Shown piece after piece: positions 26,589 through 34,967 of a stretch of DNA of 64,000 nucleotides (positions are counted from its first letter, which is position 1; every line of letters starts with the position of its first letter). The DNA is from Thermus brockianus. GTDB lineage: Bacteria > Deinococcota > Deinococci > Deinococcales > Thermaceae. The DNA lies in NCBI RefSeq assembly GCF_021462505.1, contig NZ_JAKEDV010000004.1, positions 1-64,000 on the forward strand, written 5' to 3'. The notes under the pieces are model-generated. The model saw only the letters and a list, made by a program, of their open reading frames with translations. It searched no databases and was not told the DNA's origin. Made by a program: the position numbers and the translations under genes.

Positions 26589-26987
26589 ATGGTCTTCCGC
26601 CGCAACCCCAGCCCTCCCGAGGCCGAGTGGAAGCCCACCCCCGAGGAGTGGCGGGTCTACACCCTCTGCGACGGCCGGCGCACGGAGGAGGAGGTGGTGC
26701 GGGATAGCGGCTTAGGGGAAAAGGCCTACGCCATCCTGGCAAGCCTCCTCAAGCGGGGGCTCATCCTGCCCGTGGAGGGCCCCAAGGAGCTTTGCGCCAA
26801 ACTTGTGGGCCTCCTCAAAGCCCGCCTAGGCCCCCGGGCCGAGCCCCTTACCGCCCGGCTTCAGGCCTGCGAAAGCCGGGAGGCCCTGGAGGAGGAGGCC
26901 TTGCGCGTGGCCCTCAAGGTGAAGCTCACCCTGGACCGCAAGGCAGGGGAGGAGTTGGAAAAGGCCATCCGGGAACTTTTCCGCTAG
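26589..26987 (+). CDS. winged-helix-like protein, DUF4388-associated type
   Basis: The 132-residue protein contains WRVYTLCDGRRTEEEVVRDSG..AYAILASLLKRGLILP, the winged-helix arrangement that follows DUF4388 (PATAN) domains in many proteins, and then a helical C-terminal region (residues 75-132). The DUF4388 domain itself is absent. A DUF4388 protein lies nearby at 28343-29125. Ends 4 bp into the convergent symporter gene. Confidence 0.65.
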   Translation: MVFRRNPSPPEAEWKPTPEEWRVYTLCDGRRTEEEVVRDSGLGEKAYAILASLLKRGLILPVEGPKELCAKLVGLLKARLGPRAEPLTARLQACESREALEEEALRVALKVKLTLDRKAGEELEKAIRELFR

Positions 26988-28339
26988 CGGGGCGGCACCC
27001 AAGGCTCCCCGCGGAAGAAGCCGTAGACCAGGCGGCCCACCACGGGACCCAGGAGGACGAGCCCCAGGAGGTTGGGGATGGCCATGAGGCCGTTGAGGGT
27101 GTCGGAGATGGCCAAGAAGGCCTCGAGGCCCCCCAAGGGCCCCACGAAGGCCAAGACGGCGAAGGTCAAGCGGTAGGGCCAGCGCACCCCCTCCCCGAAG
27201 AGGTAGGCCGCCGCCTCTTCCCCGTAAAACCCGCAGGAGACCATGGTCCCAAGGGCGAAAAGGGCCACGGTGGCGGCCAGGATCACCCCTCCCAGGGGAT
27301 GGGCCTGGAAGAGGGCCTGGGCGGCCTCGGCGGCGCTTCCCCCTTGGCGCCAAAGCCCCGAGGCGATGAAGGTGAGGGCGGTGAGGCTCGTGACCAGAAA
27401 GCTCACGAACATCTCCGTCACCCCCCAGAAGCCCTGGCGCACGGGGTGGTCCACCTGGGCCTGGGCGTGGGCGATAGCCGCCGAGCCCAGCCCCGCCTCG
27501 TTGGCGAAGATGCCCCGGCCCAAGCCAGCGTTGATGGCGGCGTAGAGGCTATACCCCGCCGCCCCTCCAAAAGCGGCCTCCGGGGTAAAAGCCGCCTGGA
27601 ACACCAGGGCCAAGGCCTCGGGGATACCCCTGCCGTACAGGACGAGAAGGGGCAGAACCGCCACCAAAAAGAGGAGGAGCTTCAGGGGCACCACCACCTG
27701 GGCGAAGCGGGCCACCCGCGCCACCCCTCCCCCTAGCACCACCCCCACCAGAAGGGCGAGGCCAAGCCCCACCAAGGCCGGGGGCACCCCCAAGGAAACC
27801 AAGGCCCCTCCCACCGCCCCCGCCTGGGCCAGGTTGCCGATGCCAAAGGCGGCCACGGCGGCGAAAAGGGCGAAGAGAAAGCCTAAAAAACGGAGGCGGG
27901 GCAAGCCCCGGGAAAGGTAGTACATGGGACCGCCGGACACGGAGCCGTCGGCGAAGCGGCGGCGGTAGTGGACCGCCAAGGTAGCCTCGGCGAACTTGGT
28001 CCCCGTGCCGAAGAAGTAGCCCACCCACATCCAGAAGACCGCCCCCGGACCCCCCACCAAAACCGCCGCCAGCATCCCCAGAAGGTGCCCGGTCCCCAGC
28101 GTGGCGGAAAGGGCCACCATGGTGGCCTGGAAGGGGGTGATCTGGCCGCCGAAGCCGTAGGCCCTTTCCCGGATGGCCCCGAAGGTCTCGCTGAAGGAGA
28201 CCCGCATCATCCGGAAGGGGGCGCTAAACCAACGGATCTGGAAAATAACCAGATAAGCCCCCACGAGCAGGAAGACCAGCTTCATGGGGAAGCCGTATAC
28301 GATGCGGTTGAGATACTCGTTTAGGGTCAGGATATCCAT
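26984..28339 (-). CDS. alanine/sodium symporter (AGCS family)
   Basis: The 451-residue protein has about eleven membrane segments and family signatures: FQATMVALSATLGTGHLLGM, GYFFGTGTKFAEATLAVHYR, GGPMYYLSRGLP, GLGRGIFANEAGLGSAAIAHA. AGCS proteins import alanine or glycine with Na+ or H+. ATG 28339 has GGAGGTG about 6 nt upstream and follows the DUF4388 gene by only 3 nt, so the two are in one operon. Confidence 0.95.
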   Translation of the reverse strand: MDILTLNEYLNRIVYGFPMKLVFLLVGAYLVIFQIRWFSAPFRMMRVSFSETFGAIRERAYGFGGQITPFQATMVALSATLGTGHLLGMLAAVLVGGPGAVFWMWVGYFFGTGTKFAEATLAVHYRRRFADGSVSGGPMYYLSRGLPRLRFLGFLFALFAAVAAFGIGNLAQAGAVGGALVSLGVPPALVGLGLALLVGVVLGGGVARVARFAQVVVPLKLLLFLVAVLPLLVLYGRGIPEALALVFQAAFTPEAAFGGAAGYSLYAAINAGLGRGIFANEAGLGSAAIAHAQAQVDHPVRQGFWGVTEMFVSFLVTSLTALTFIASGLWRQGGSAAEAAQALFQAHPLGGVILAATVALFALGTMVSCGFYGEEAAAYLFGEGVRWPYRLTFAVLAFVGPLGGLEAFLAISDTLNGLMAIPNLLGLVLLGPVVGRLVYGFFRGEPWVPPR

Positions 28340-28342
28340 AGG

Positions 28343-29125
28343 CTACACCTCCGGCACCGCTTCCACCTTATCCCCACGCCTGAGGCGCAGGCGCCTCAGG
28401 TCCTCCTCCAAAAGCCCAAGCCGCCCAGGGATGTTGGGCCTAGGCCGCACCTCCATGGTGGTCCCAGGCGGGGTGACCCGCAAGCGGAAAGCATGGCGGA
28501 TGGCGCGGGCCCACGCCGCATAAAGGGCCTCGTCCACGTAGGCGATCCCGTGCCCCGGGCCGTAGATGGGCAGGACCAAGAGGTGCTCTGGGGCCACCTC
28601 CACCACGGGCACCGCCTCCAAGGCCCCCATCCCGAGGAGGGTATGGAGGATGCGGGCGAGGCGCAAGACCCCAGGGGCCGCCAGGACCTCGGCGATGCGC
28701 TTCCCCTCCACCTGGGCCAGGACCCTTAAGGCCTCCGGGGTAAGTTCCGCCGTTCCTCCCTGGCTCGGCAGGCGCAGGACATACCCCCAGTCCGAAGGGA
28801 GGTTTAGGGACTGCCACACCGCCTGGGCCTCCGCCAGCCGGGCGGGCACGGCAAGCCCCCCAAGGAGGGTGGTGTGGGGGGGAAGGGTTTCCGGCTCAAA
28901 GCGGAAAGGGGCCCGCCTAAGCCCCACCAGGAGGTCCAAGGCCTCCTCCCCTTCCAAGGCCCGCTCCCCCGCCTGGACCCGGGCGTGGACCACCTGGCCG
29001 CCCTGCAGGTAGACCTCCCCCTCGAGGTGCGGGGAGCGTACGAGAAGCCTCCCCGTGCGCCCAGCGCTCATCAGGGCGCCCACCAGGGAAGGAAAGGGGA
29101 ACTCCGCAAGGTTACCCTCAAGCAT
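28343..29125 (-). CDS. DUF4388 (PATAN) domain regulatory protein
   Basis: The 260-residue protein starts MLEGNLAEFPFPSLVGAL..SGRTGRLLV, a DUF4388 domain (residues 1-~90: GEVYLQGGQVVHARV). A winged-helix segment (IAEVLAAPGVLRLARILHTLLGMGAL) and an unassigned C-terminal domain follow. DUF4388 proteins take part in bacterial signalling, including motility and two-component networks. ATG 29125 starts at the domain; ATG 29143 is an alternative. Confidence 0.8.
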   Translation of the reverse strand: MLEGNLAEFPFPSLVGALMSAGRTGRLLVRSPHLEGEVYLQGGQVVHARVQAGERALEGEEALDLLVGLRRAPFRFEPETLPPHTTLLGGLAVPARLAEAQAVWQSLNLPSDWGYVLRLPSQGGTAELTPEALRVLAQVEGKRIAEVLAAPGVLRLARILHTLLGMGALEAVPVVEVAPEHLLVLPIYGPGHGIAYVDEALYAAWARAIRHAFRLRVTPPGTTMEVRPRPNIPGRLGLLEEDLRRLRLRRGDKVEAVPEV

Positions 29126-29169
29126 TCTCCCCCGTTTTACCATGCCGCCTTGGGGGCGTCCAGGCGGGG

Positions 29170-29175
29170 TATTCT
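29170..29175 (+). promoter_or_regulatory. -10 box TATTCT for the esterase
   Basis: TATTCT lies 5 nt before ATG 29181, consistent with a leaderless mRNA. Confidence 0.45.
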
Positions 29176-29180
29176 GGAGT

Positions 29181-29873
29181 ATGCACCTCCTTCTCCTGCA
29201 CGGCTTCACCTCCCATCCCGTGCTCACCCTGGGGCCCTTACCCGGGGTGTTGCGGGAGGCGGGCTTCGCCGTGGCCCAGCCCGCCCTGCCCGGCCACGGC
29301 ACCCGCCCCGAGGACCTCTTAAGGGTCCGCTGGCAGGACTGGCTGGCCGCCGCAGAGGAAGCCTACCTGGCCCTCCCCGAGCCCCGGGGAGTGGTGGGGC
29401 TTTCCATGGGAGGCCTCCTCGCCGCCCACCTGGCGGCGGCCCACCCCACGGGGGCCCTGGTGGCCCTGGCCCCCGCCTTCTCCCTGAAAAACCCCCTGGC
29501 GCCCCTGGCCCCTTACCTCGCCTGGCTCATCCCCCGCTTTCCTGGGCCCAACTCCATTGAAGACCCAGCGCTCAGGAAGCAAAACCCCAACTACCCCTAC
29601 TTCCCCACCCGGGCAGTGGGGGAACTCCTCCACCTCATGCGCCAAACCCCAGAGGTCCTCCCCCGGGTCAAGGCCCCCGCCTTGGTGGTGGAGGCGGGGC
29701 GGGACCGGGTGGTGCGGGGGGTGCGCCGCTACCATGCGCTTTTGGGAAGCCGGGAGAAGGCCTACCAGGTCTTCCCGGAAAGCGGGCACGACCTCCTCCT
29801 GGACCGGAACCAGCAGGAGGTGGCGGAGGCAGTGCGGGACTGGCTTATTGCTATTAGTAATCGCTTGCAGTAA
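29181..29873 (+). CDS. alpha/beta-hydrolase, carboxylesterase type
   Basis: The 230-residue protein opens with LLLLHGFTSHP (oxyanion loop) and has nucleophile elbow GLSMGG (Ser near residue 79), acid AGRDRVV and His SGHDLLLD. It resembles Est30-type thermophilic carboxylesterases and monoacylglycerol lipases. The last codons are unusually AT-rich because they hold the promoter of the next gene. Confidence 0.92.
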   Translation: MHLLLLHGFTSHPVLTLGPLPGVLREAGFAVAQPALPGHGTRPEDLLRVRWQDWLAAAEEAYLALPEPRGVVGLSMGGLLAAHLAAAHPTGALVALAPAFSLKNPLAPLAPYLAWLIPRFPGPNSIEDPALRKQNPNYPYFPTRAVGELLHLMRQTPEVLPRVKAPALVVEAGRDRVVRGVRRYHALLGSREKAYQVFPESGHDLLLDRNQQEVAEAVRDWLIAISNRLQ

Positions 29874-29876
29874 AGT
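29848..29876 (+). promoter_or_regulatory. promoter of the ZIP transporter gene with a dyad in the spacer
   Basis: TTGCTA (29848-29853) and TAAAGT (29871-29876) are 17 bp apart. The TAA of the -10 is the stop of the esterase. The spacer start contains ATTAGTAAT (29852-29860), a dyad centred on G, which could be a metal-regulator site; that role is inferred. ATG follows after 9 nt. Confidence 0.55.
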
Positions 29877-29885
29877 AGAGGCGGT

Positions 29886-30632
29886 ATGGAGGCTTTACCC
29901 ATTTCCCCCTGGAGCGTTTTCCTCTACGCCTTCCTCACCGCCGTCGCCACAGGCCTGGGTGCCTTGCCCTTCCTGTTTACGAAACACATCCTCCGGCGCC
30001 ACCTGGGCCTGGCCAACGCCGCCGCCGCCGGGCTCATGCTGGCGGCGAGCTTCGGCCTCATCTACGAGGGGGTGGGCTACAGCCTGGGCCGCACCCTTTT
30101 GGGCATAGCCTTGGGGCTTCTTTTCATCCAGCTATCCCACCGCTACCTGCAAGGCCGGGAGGTGAGCTTCGGGGACCTCAAGGGCCTGGACGCCCGCAAG
30201 GCCCTCATGATCGTGGGCATCATGACCCTCCACTCCTTCGCCGAGGGGGTGGGGGTGGGGGTGGCCTTCGGGGGCGGGGAGGCCCTGGGGGTCTTCATTA
30301 CCTTGGCCATCGCCATCCACAACATCCCCGAGGGGCTCGCCATCAGCCTGGTGCTCATTCCCCGGGGCGTGAGCGTCCTGGGGGCCGCCTTCTGGAGCGT
30401 CTTCTCCAGCCTGCCCCAGCCCCTCATGGCCGTGCCCGCCTTCCTCCTGGTGGAGGCCTTCCGGCCGGTCCTCCCCGTGGGCCTTGGTTTCGCCGCCGGG
30501 GCCATGATCTGGATGGCGGTGGCGGAAATCCTTCCCGACGCCCTCAAGGAGGCGGAGGCCGAGGGGGTGGCCACGGTCCTCACGGTGGCGGCGGCCCTCA
30601 TGGTGGCCTTCCAGATCCTCCTAGGGGGCTAG
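29886..30632 (+). CDS. ZIP-family divalent metal transporter
   Basis: The 248-residue protein has eight predicted membrane helices. The metal-binding helices are HSFAEGVGVGVAFGGG (helix 4 type) and AIHNIPEGLAISLVL (helix 5 type, HNIPEG signature). ZIP/ZupT proteins import Zn2+ and related ions. It has its own promoter overlapping the end of the esterase gene. Convergent with sfsA (12-bp overlap). Confidence 0.94.
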   Translation: MEALPISPWSVFLYAFLTAVATGLGALPFLFTKHILRRHLGLANAAAAGLMLAASFGLIYEGVGYSLGRTLLGIALGLLFIQLSHRYLQGREVSFGDLKGLDARKALMIVGIMTLHSFAEGVGVGVAFGGGEALGVFITLAIAIHNIPEGLAISLVLIPRGVSVLGAAFWSVFSSLPQPLMAVPAFLLVEAFRPVLPVGLGFAAGAMIWMAVAEILPDALKEAEAEGVATVLTVAAALMVAFQILLGG

Positions 30633-31292
30633 CCAAACCCAAGGGAGTTCCTCCTCCACCTCCAAGGCCGCCAAGGTGGGCCGCACCCGGTAGGCCCGGA
30701 GGACGACCCCCGCCTTCAGGGCCTCCCGGGCCGCCTGGTGGAGGGCCCCATCGTTCGGGTCCAAGGCGAAGGCCTCCGCCAGGGGGTGTTGCACGAACCA
30801 GAAGGCATAAGCCCCCTTCCCCTCCCGGGCCAAGGCGGCGAGAAGCCTTAGGTGCCGCGCTCCCCGGGCGGTGGGGGCGTCGGGAAAGAGGGCCAGGCCC
30901 TTCTCCACCCGGTTGCAGTTTTTCGCCTCCAAATAGGCTTCCCGTCCCCCAAAGAGGGCGAAGAAATCCAGCCTCTCCCCGGCCAAAGGGACCTCCCGCC
31001 GAAGCGCCTCCACGGGGCCCAGGTGGCCTTCTCGCAAAAGGGCCTCCAGGAGGCGGCCCGCCAGGCTTGCATCCACCCCCACCAGAACCCCTTGGGACTC
31101 CACCAGGACCATCCGGCCCAGGGTCTTGGGGGTGGGCCTCGGGTGGTAGTAGCAGGGCGTCAGGGGAAGGAGAAGCTCCGCCATGCGCCCGGAGTTGGCG
31201 AGGTGCAAAGGCCCCACGTCCGCCTCCACCAGGAAGCGGTTTTTCCGCCTTAGGAAGCGGCAGGGCTTAAGGGGAGGAAGGGGAAGCACCAT
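30621..31292 (-). CDS. sfsA: SfsA-family protein
   Basis: The 223-residue protein has the SfsA layout: N-terminal OB-like part (FLRRKNRFLVEADV; AHLANSGRM-type LHLANSGRMAELL) and a PD-(D/E)xK nuclease-like core (ERLDFFALFGGREAYLEAKN; FPDAPTARGARHLRLL). E. coli SfsA was described as a DNA-binding regulator of sugar genes, but the fold suggests a nuclease. ATG 31292 lies 8 nt after a long palindrome that follows the serine tRNAs. Confidence 0.93.
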   Translation of the reverse strand: MVLPLPPLKPCRFLRRKNRFLVEADVGPLHLANSGRMAELLLPLTPCYYHPRPTPKTLGRMVLVESQGVLVGVDASLAGRLLEALLREGHLGPVEALRREVPLAGERLDFFALFGGREAYLEAKNCNRVEKGLALFPDAPTARGARHLRLLAALAREGKGAYAFWFVQHPLAEAFALDPNDGALHQAAREALKAGVVLRAYRVRPTLAALEVEEELPWVWLAP

Positions 31293-31299
31293 ACACCAA

Positions 31300-31321
31300 G
31301 GCCCGGCCTCGAGGCCGGGCC
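31300..31321 (-). terminator. 22-bp GC-rich palindrome after the tRNA genes
   Basis: A perfect inverted repeat with arms GGCCCGGCCTC/GAGGCCGGGCC lies 4 nt downstream of tRNA-Ser(GCU) and 7 nt before the sfsA ATG. It could end or process the tRNA transcript. It has no strong T-run (TTGGTG), so read-through into sfsA is possible. Confidence 0.5.
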
Positions 31322-31322
31322 A

Positions 31323-31418
<96 letters not shown>

Positions 31419-31425
31419 ATGCCCT

Positions 31426-31516
31426 TGGCGGAGGGTGAGGGATTCGAACCCCCGGTGGGCGCAAGGCCCACAGCGGTTTTCAAGACCGCCGCCTTCAACC
31501 GCTCGGCCAACCCTCC
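31426..31516 (-). tRNA. tRNA-Ser(UGA)
   Basis: Acceptor GGAGGGT/ACCCTCC, anticodon loop CTTGAAA (anticodon TGA, decoding UCA and wobble codons), long variable arm (TGGGC...GCCCA), GGTTCGAATCC T loop, encoded CCA. It lies 7 nt upstream of tRNA-Ser(GCU) and is co-transcribed with it. Confidence 0.96.
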
Positions 31517-31536
31517 AAGGTATGGCCGCAAGCCTT

Positions 31537-31565
31537 ACTATGCGGCAAAGCCCGGGGCGTGTCAA
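31537..31565 (-). promoter_or_regulatory. promoter of the serine tRNA pair
   Basis: Perfect -35 TTGACA (31560-31565) and -10 CATAGT (31537-31542) are separated by 17 nt on the minus strand, about 20 nt before the tRNA-Ser(UGA) 5' end. The -35 overlaps the end of the upstream hydrolase gene. No other promoter here has so perfect a -35 with ideal spacing. Confidence 0.75.
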
Positions 31566-32470
31566 GGCTTTAGCCAACCCGATAAAAAGCGCTCCACCAA
31601 AGCCTCCATGGCCGGCACCACGGCGTGGTGGAGGTCGGGGAAAAGGACCAGGTGATCCTCCCCTAAGGGCCCAAACCCCGTGGGCCTAAGACAGGCCCGC
31701 CCCTTGGTGAGGGGGCCCGTCCAAGGCGTCCCCTCCCGGGTCAGGGCCACCTGGAAGACCCGGCGGCCCGAGGCCTCCCGCACGTCCCGGAGCGAGCAGG
31801 CCTGGGTGGGGGGGATAAGGGGGTCGTTGCCCGCATGGAGGACGAGGAGGGGGGCTTGGAGGCGGGCCGCCTCCGGCAAGGGGCTTTGCCGGGCGTAGCA
31901 GGCAGGGCAGTCCTCGGGCAGGCCCCCAAAGACCTCCCGCCACCGCTTAAGGGCTTCTGGGCGGCTTCGGCGCAGGAGGGCCACCTGCTCGGCGAAGTCC
32001 ACGGGGCCGATGACAAAAGCCACCCCCCTGGAAGCGCCTTCCCAGGCGGCAGCCTTTAGAGCCACGCAGGCCCCCAGGGAGTAGCCGGCGTAGGCGTGCC
32101 GCCTCACCCCGAGCCGGGGCAGGAGGCGGGCCAGGTGGGCAAGGTCCTCCGCCTCCTCCAGGCAGCCCGTAATCCCGCCCCCGCTTTTCCCCCGGCCCCT
32201 CAGGTGGGGTACCACGGCCAAGAAACCCTTTTCCGCATAGCGCCGGCACCGCTCCCCCATGGCCTCCGTGGGGGGGCCAAAGCCCCCGGGCACCAGGAGG
32301 ACCGCCGCCTCGGCCTTCCCCGAAGGACGGCAGAGGTGGGCATAAAGGGAAACCCCTTCCCGGGCGTAACGGAGGCCTTGGTCCTCGAGGCGAAAGGAAA
32401 CCCCAGGGGGCCCTAAAGCCCCCCAAAGCCCGAGAAGGGCCAGGGCAAGGAAAAACCAGAGAACCCTCAT
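31562..32470 (-). CDS. secreted or membrane-anchored alpha/beta-hydrolase
   Basis: The 302-residue protein begins with a hydrophobic signal/anchor (VLWFFLALALLGLWGALG). It has an alpha/beta-hydrolase core: LLVPGGFGPPTEAM, PHLRGRGKSGG, nucleophile GYSLGA (Ser near residue 131), acid HAGNDPLIPPTQA and His PDLHHAVVPAM. Dienelactone hydrolase-like and dipeptidyl peptidase-like readings are possible. It overlaps the acyltransferase gene upstream by 4 bp. Confidence 0.85.
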   Translation of the reverse strand: MRVLWFFLALALLGLWGALGPPGVSFRLEDQGLRYAREGVSLYAHLCRPSGKAEAAVLLVPGGFGPPTEAMGERCRRYAEKGFLAVVPHLRGRGKSGGGITGCLEEAEDLAHLARLLPRLGVRRHAYAGYSLGACVALKAAAWEGASRGVAFVIGPVDFAEQVALLRRSRPEALKRWREVFGGLPEDCPACYARQSPLPEAARLQAPLLVLHAGNDPLIPPTQACSLRDVREASGRRVFQVALTREGTPWTGPLTKGRACLRPTGFGPLGEDHLVLFPDLHHAVVPAMEALVERFLSGWLKP

Positions 32471-33483
32471 CGCCCAAACACCAAGGGGGAAACCCGCAAG
32501 CGGGCGAGAAAACGGGCCAAGAAGAGGGGTAGGGCCAGGGCCAAGAGGAAATAGATGAGAAAAGCGGGCTTTAGGCCTAAGGGCTCAGGGAAATCCGGGT
32601 ACTTCTCCAAAAGGCGCACCACCATGGGATGGAGTAGGTAGATCTGCAGGGAGTACCGGCCCAAGAAGGCCAGGGGGGCCCGGAGGGACCCCTGGGCCAG
32701 GCGGTGGGCTAGGGCGAGGAGGAGAAAGGCCATCCCCGTGGTGTAGGCCCAGTGGAAGGCTTGGTAGCGAAAGGTGTTTACGGGCAAGCCCTGCAAGGCC
32801 TCCAAGGCCAAGGGCAGGTAGCCCCCAAGCCCCACCCCCGCCAGGAGGAGGTAAAGGGGCCAGAGGCGCAAGGCGCGGGGAAGGCGGTCTAGGTGTGCCG
32901 CCAGGTAAAGCCCCAGGGCGATGGCCGGCGTATACCAGAGGACGAAGCTCCCGGGGTAAGGCAGAAAGCGGTAGTACCGGTTCAGGAAATAGACGAGGAG
33001 GGTCAGGCCCACGGCCAACAGGAGAAAGAACGCCCCTGGCGGGCGCCGCCTGAGAAGGGGAAGAAAGAGGGGGAGGAGGAGGGTGAGCTGGAGGGCTACG
33101 GCCAGAAAGTAAAGGTGGAAGTAGGCCTTGCCCCAAAGGAGCTGGTGGGGAAGCCGCTCCGGTTGGAAAACCCCATGGTCCCAGTAACGGAAGAGGAGGT
33201 AAATCCCGCTCCAGAGGAGGTAAGGCCAGAGAAGGCGCAGGGCGCGGTTGGAAAGGTAGCGGCCCAGGCGGAACTCCCGCAGCATCCCCGCCCCCAGGAC
33301 CAGGGCGGTCATGAGGAGGAAGGCGGGCACGGCGAAGTGCAGGGTGCGGTTTACCGCCGCCAGGAAGAGCCACTCCGGGCTTCCCGGGATAAGCTCCCGG
33401 AGAAAACGGCCCGTGAGGTGGTGGAGCACCACCTCCAAGATGGCGAGCCCCCGGAAGACCTCCACCCAGGGAAAGCGCTCCAC
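32467..33483 (-). CDS. acyltransferase-3 family membrane protein
   Basis: The 338-residue protein has about ten membrane helices and starts VEVFRGLAILEVVLHH, the conserved Arg-to-His region of acyltransferase-3 proteins that O-acylate sugars or polymers at the membrane. It begins with GTG at 33483, 20 nt after the SWIM gene stop, and overlaps the hydrolase gene downstream. An envelope-glycan modification role is inferred. Confidence 0.88.
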   Translation of the reverse strand: MERFPWVEVFRGLAILEVVLHHLTGRFLRELIPGSPEWLFLAAVNRTLHFAVPAFLLMTALVLGAGMLREFRLGRYLSNRALRLLWPYLLWSGIYLLFRYWDHGVFQPERLPHQLLWGKAYFHLYFLAVALQLTLLLPLFLPLLRRRPPGAFFLLLAVGLTLLVYFLNRYYRFLPYPGSFVLWYTPAIALGLYLAAHLDRLPRALRLWPLYLLLAGVGLGGYLPLALEALQGLPVNTFRYQAFHWAYTTGMAFLLLALAHRLAQGSLRAPLAFLGRYSLQIYLLHPMVVRLLEKYPDFPEPLGLKPAFLIYFLLALALPLFLARFLARLRVSPLVFGR

Positions 33484-33503
33484 CCCCCCATTTTTCCCCA
33501 GGC

Positions 33504-34922
33504 TTATGAGGCTTCCCCGAGAAGGGGCCTAAGCGCCTCCCGCAGGGCGCGGCGCCGGGGGTAAGCCTGGACCAGGGCCCGGGCCATCTCCTGGGCCTGT
33601 TTGGGGTCTAGGCGGGAAGCCCTTTGCAATAGCGCCGCCGCCTCGAGGTAGCGGGCCCGTCCCCCCGCCTCCGCCAGGCGGAAGGCCGCCTCCCGGTAAA
33701 GCCGCAGGGCCTCCTCGGGGAGGCGAGGGGAAAGGGCTTCGGCCAGGGCGGGGTAGTCCTCCGGGGAGGCCCGCTTGAGAAGGCGGTCCAGGGCCTTCCA
33801 GTCCTCCTCCAGGAGGTAGATCTGGGCGAGAAGGGCCGGGTCGCGCACCTGGCGGAGGAGGGCGGGCCTCTCCTCGGCGAAGGCCTTTCCCAACTTGGCC
33901 TTTAGGGCCAGGTAGTCCTCCAGGTTCGGCCTTAGGGCAAAGCGCGCCCTGTGGTCCTCAGCCCGGCCAAGGTGGGCCACCAGGAGGTCCAAAAGGGGAA
34001 GGAGCCTGGGGTCCTTACCGAACCAGTCCCGGGCCTCCTCGGCGTAGAAGAGGGCTTCCTCCAGGCGGCCTAGGCGGAGAAGGCGCCCCACCAGGAGGAG
34101 GTAGTCCTCCACCCCTTCTAGCCCCTCCTTGAGGACCTGAAGCGCCTCTTCCTCCCGGCCCAAGCGGAAGAGGAGCTCGGCCTTTAGGGCCCGCTTGCGT
34201 CCAGTAGGGTCCTGCCCCTTTAGGAGGGAAAGCGCCTCCTCGGGAATGCCCTCCGCCGCCTGCAAGAAGGCTTCCCCCAGGGCCTCCGAGGGGTGGCGGA
34301 GGTAAAGCCCAAGGAGGAAGGAAGGCCTGGGCGAGAGGGCCCCGTAGCGCTTGAGGGCCTCTTTCAGGTAGGGCTCGGGGTCAAAGGGGGCCTCGAGGAG
34401 AACTTTTAGCAAGGCCTCCACCTCCTCCCTCCCCGCCCCCTCCAGCCGCAGGAGGAGGGCCTTCGCCTCCTCCTCCCCTCCCCCCAGGCGGAAGGCCTGG
34501 CGCAACCGCCGGATGCCCTCCCGGAAGGCCTCCTCGGGGGCAAGGATCTCCTTTAGGAGAAAGGCCACCTCCGGCACCCGGGAAAGGCGGAGGAGAAGCC
34601 GCTTCGCCTCCTCGGGGGAAAGGGCCTCCAGGCGGGCCTCGAGGTCCTGGGGCCGCCTCTCCAGGTAGGCGTAAAGGAGGGCGGCGGCGTGCTTGCAGGG
34701 AAAGCCCGGATAGGGGCAGCCGCACCGGCCGGAAAGGCCCGGCCCCACCTCCACCCGGTAGGGCGCGGGGGCCGAGCCCTGCACCTCGCCCAAAAGCCTC
34801 TCCCCCACCCGGAAAACCCGCCTTACCCGCCCCTCCCGGGCATAGGCCAGGCCCCGGGCCAGGACCTCCTCCGGGAAGAAGGGGGCGAAGTCCTCCTCGG
34901 CTTCTGGGGGGAAGGGCCGCAC
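33504..34922 (-). CDS. SWIM zinc-finger / TPR-like repeat protein
   Basis: The 472-residue protein has a SWIM-type zinc finger near residues 68-78 (CGCPYPGFPCKH). It is followed by ~380 residues of Leu/Ala/Arg/Glu-rich helical repeats resembling TPR solenoids (GRLEEALFYAEEARDWFGKDP). SWIM domains bind DNA or proteins; here the partner is unknown. GTG start is preceded at exactly 6 nt by TAGACT, indicating a leaderless mRNA. Confidence 0.85.
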   Translation of the reverse strand: MRPFPPEAEEDFAPFFPEEVLARGLAYAREGRVRRVFRVGERLLGEVQGSAPAPYRVEVGPGLSGRCGCPYPGFPCKHAAALLYAYLERRPQDLEARLEALSPEEAKRLLLRLSRVPEVAFLLKEILAPEEAFREGIRRLRQAFRLGGGEEEAKALLLRLEGAGREEVEALLKVLLEAPFDPEPYLKEALKRYGALSPRPSFLLGLYLRHPSEALGEAFLQAAEGIPEEALSLLKGQDPTGRKRALKAELLFRLGREEEALQVLKEGLEGVEDYLLLVGRLLRLGRLEEALFYAEEARDWFGKDPRLLPLLDLLVAHLGRAEDHRARFALRPNLEDYLALKAKLGKAFAEERPALLRQVRDPALLAQIYLLEEDWKALDRLLKRASPEDYPALAEALSPRLPEEALRLYREAAFRLAEAGGRARYLEAAALLQRASRLDPKQAQEMARALVQAYPRRRALREALRPLLGEAS

Positions 34923-34928
34923 CCTTCC

Positions 34929-34948
34929 AGTCTAGGGCGTGCTATTCT
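34929..34948. promoter_or_regulatory. divergent -10 boxes between SWIM gene and AmrS
   Basis: Minus strand: TAGACT (34929-34934), 6 nt before GTG 34922. Plus strand: TATTCT (34943-34948), 19 nt before the AmrS ATG. Two minimal ORFs (ATG AGA AGC CTA TGA at 34952-34966 and ATG AAA TGA at 34963-34971) lie between TATTCT and the AmrS start. Confidence 0.5.
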
Positions 34949-34967
34949 GGGATGAGAAGCCTATGAA

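Noticed and set aside
28362..28376. TTATCCCCA inside the DUF4388 gene as a third DnaA box
   Set aside because: One mismatch from consensus, isolated and within coding sequence.
31299..31322. CCTCGAGG-type palindromes as a repeat family
   Set aside because: CTCGAG-containing motifs recur in many genes as a general Thermus compositional feature; only the one after the tRNAs has a positional role.
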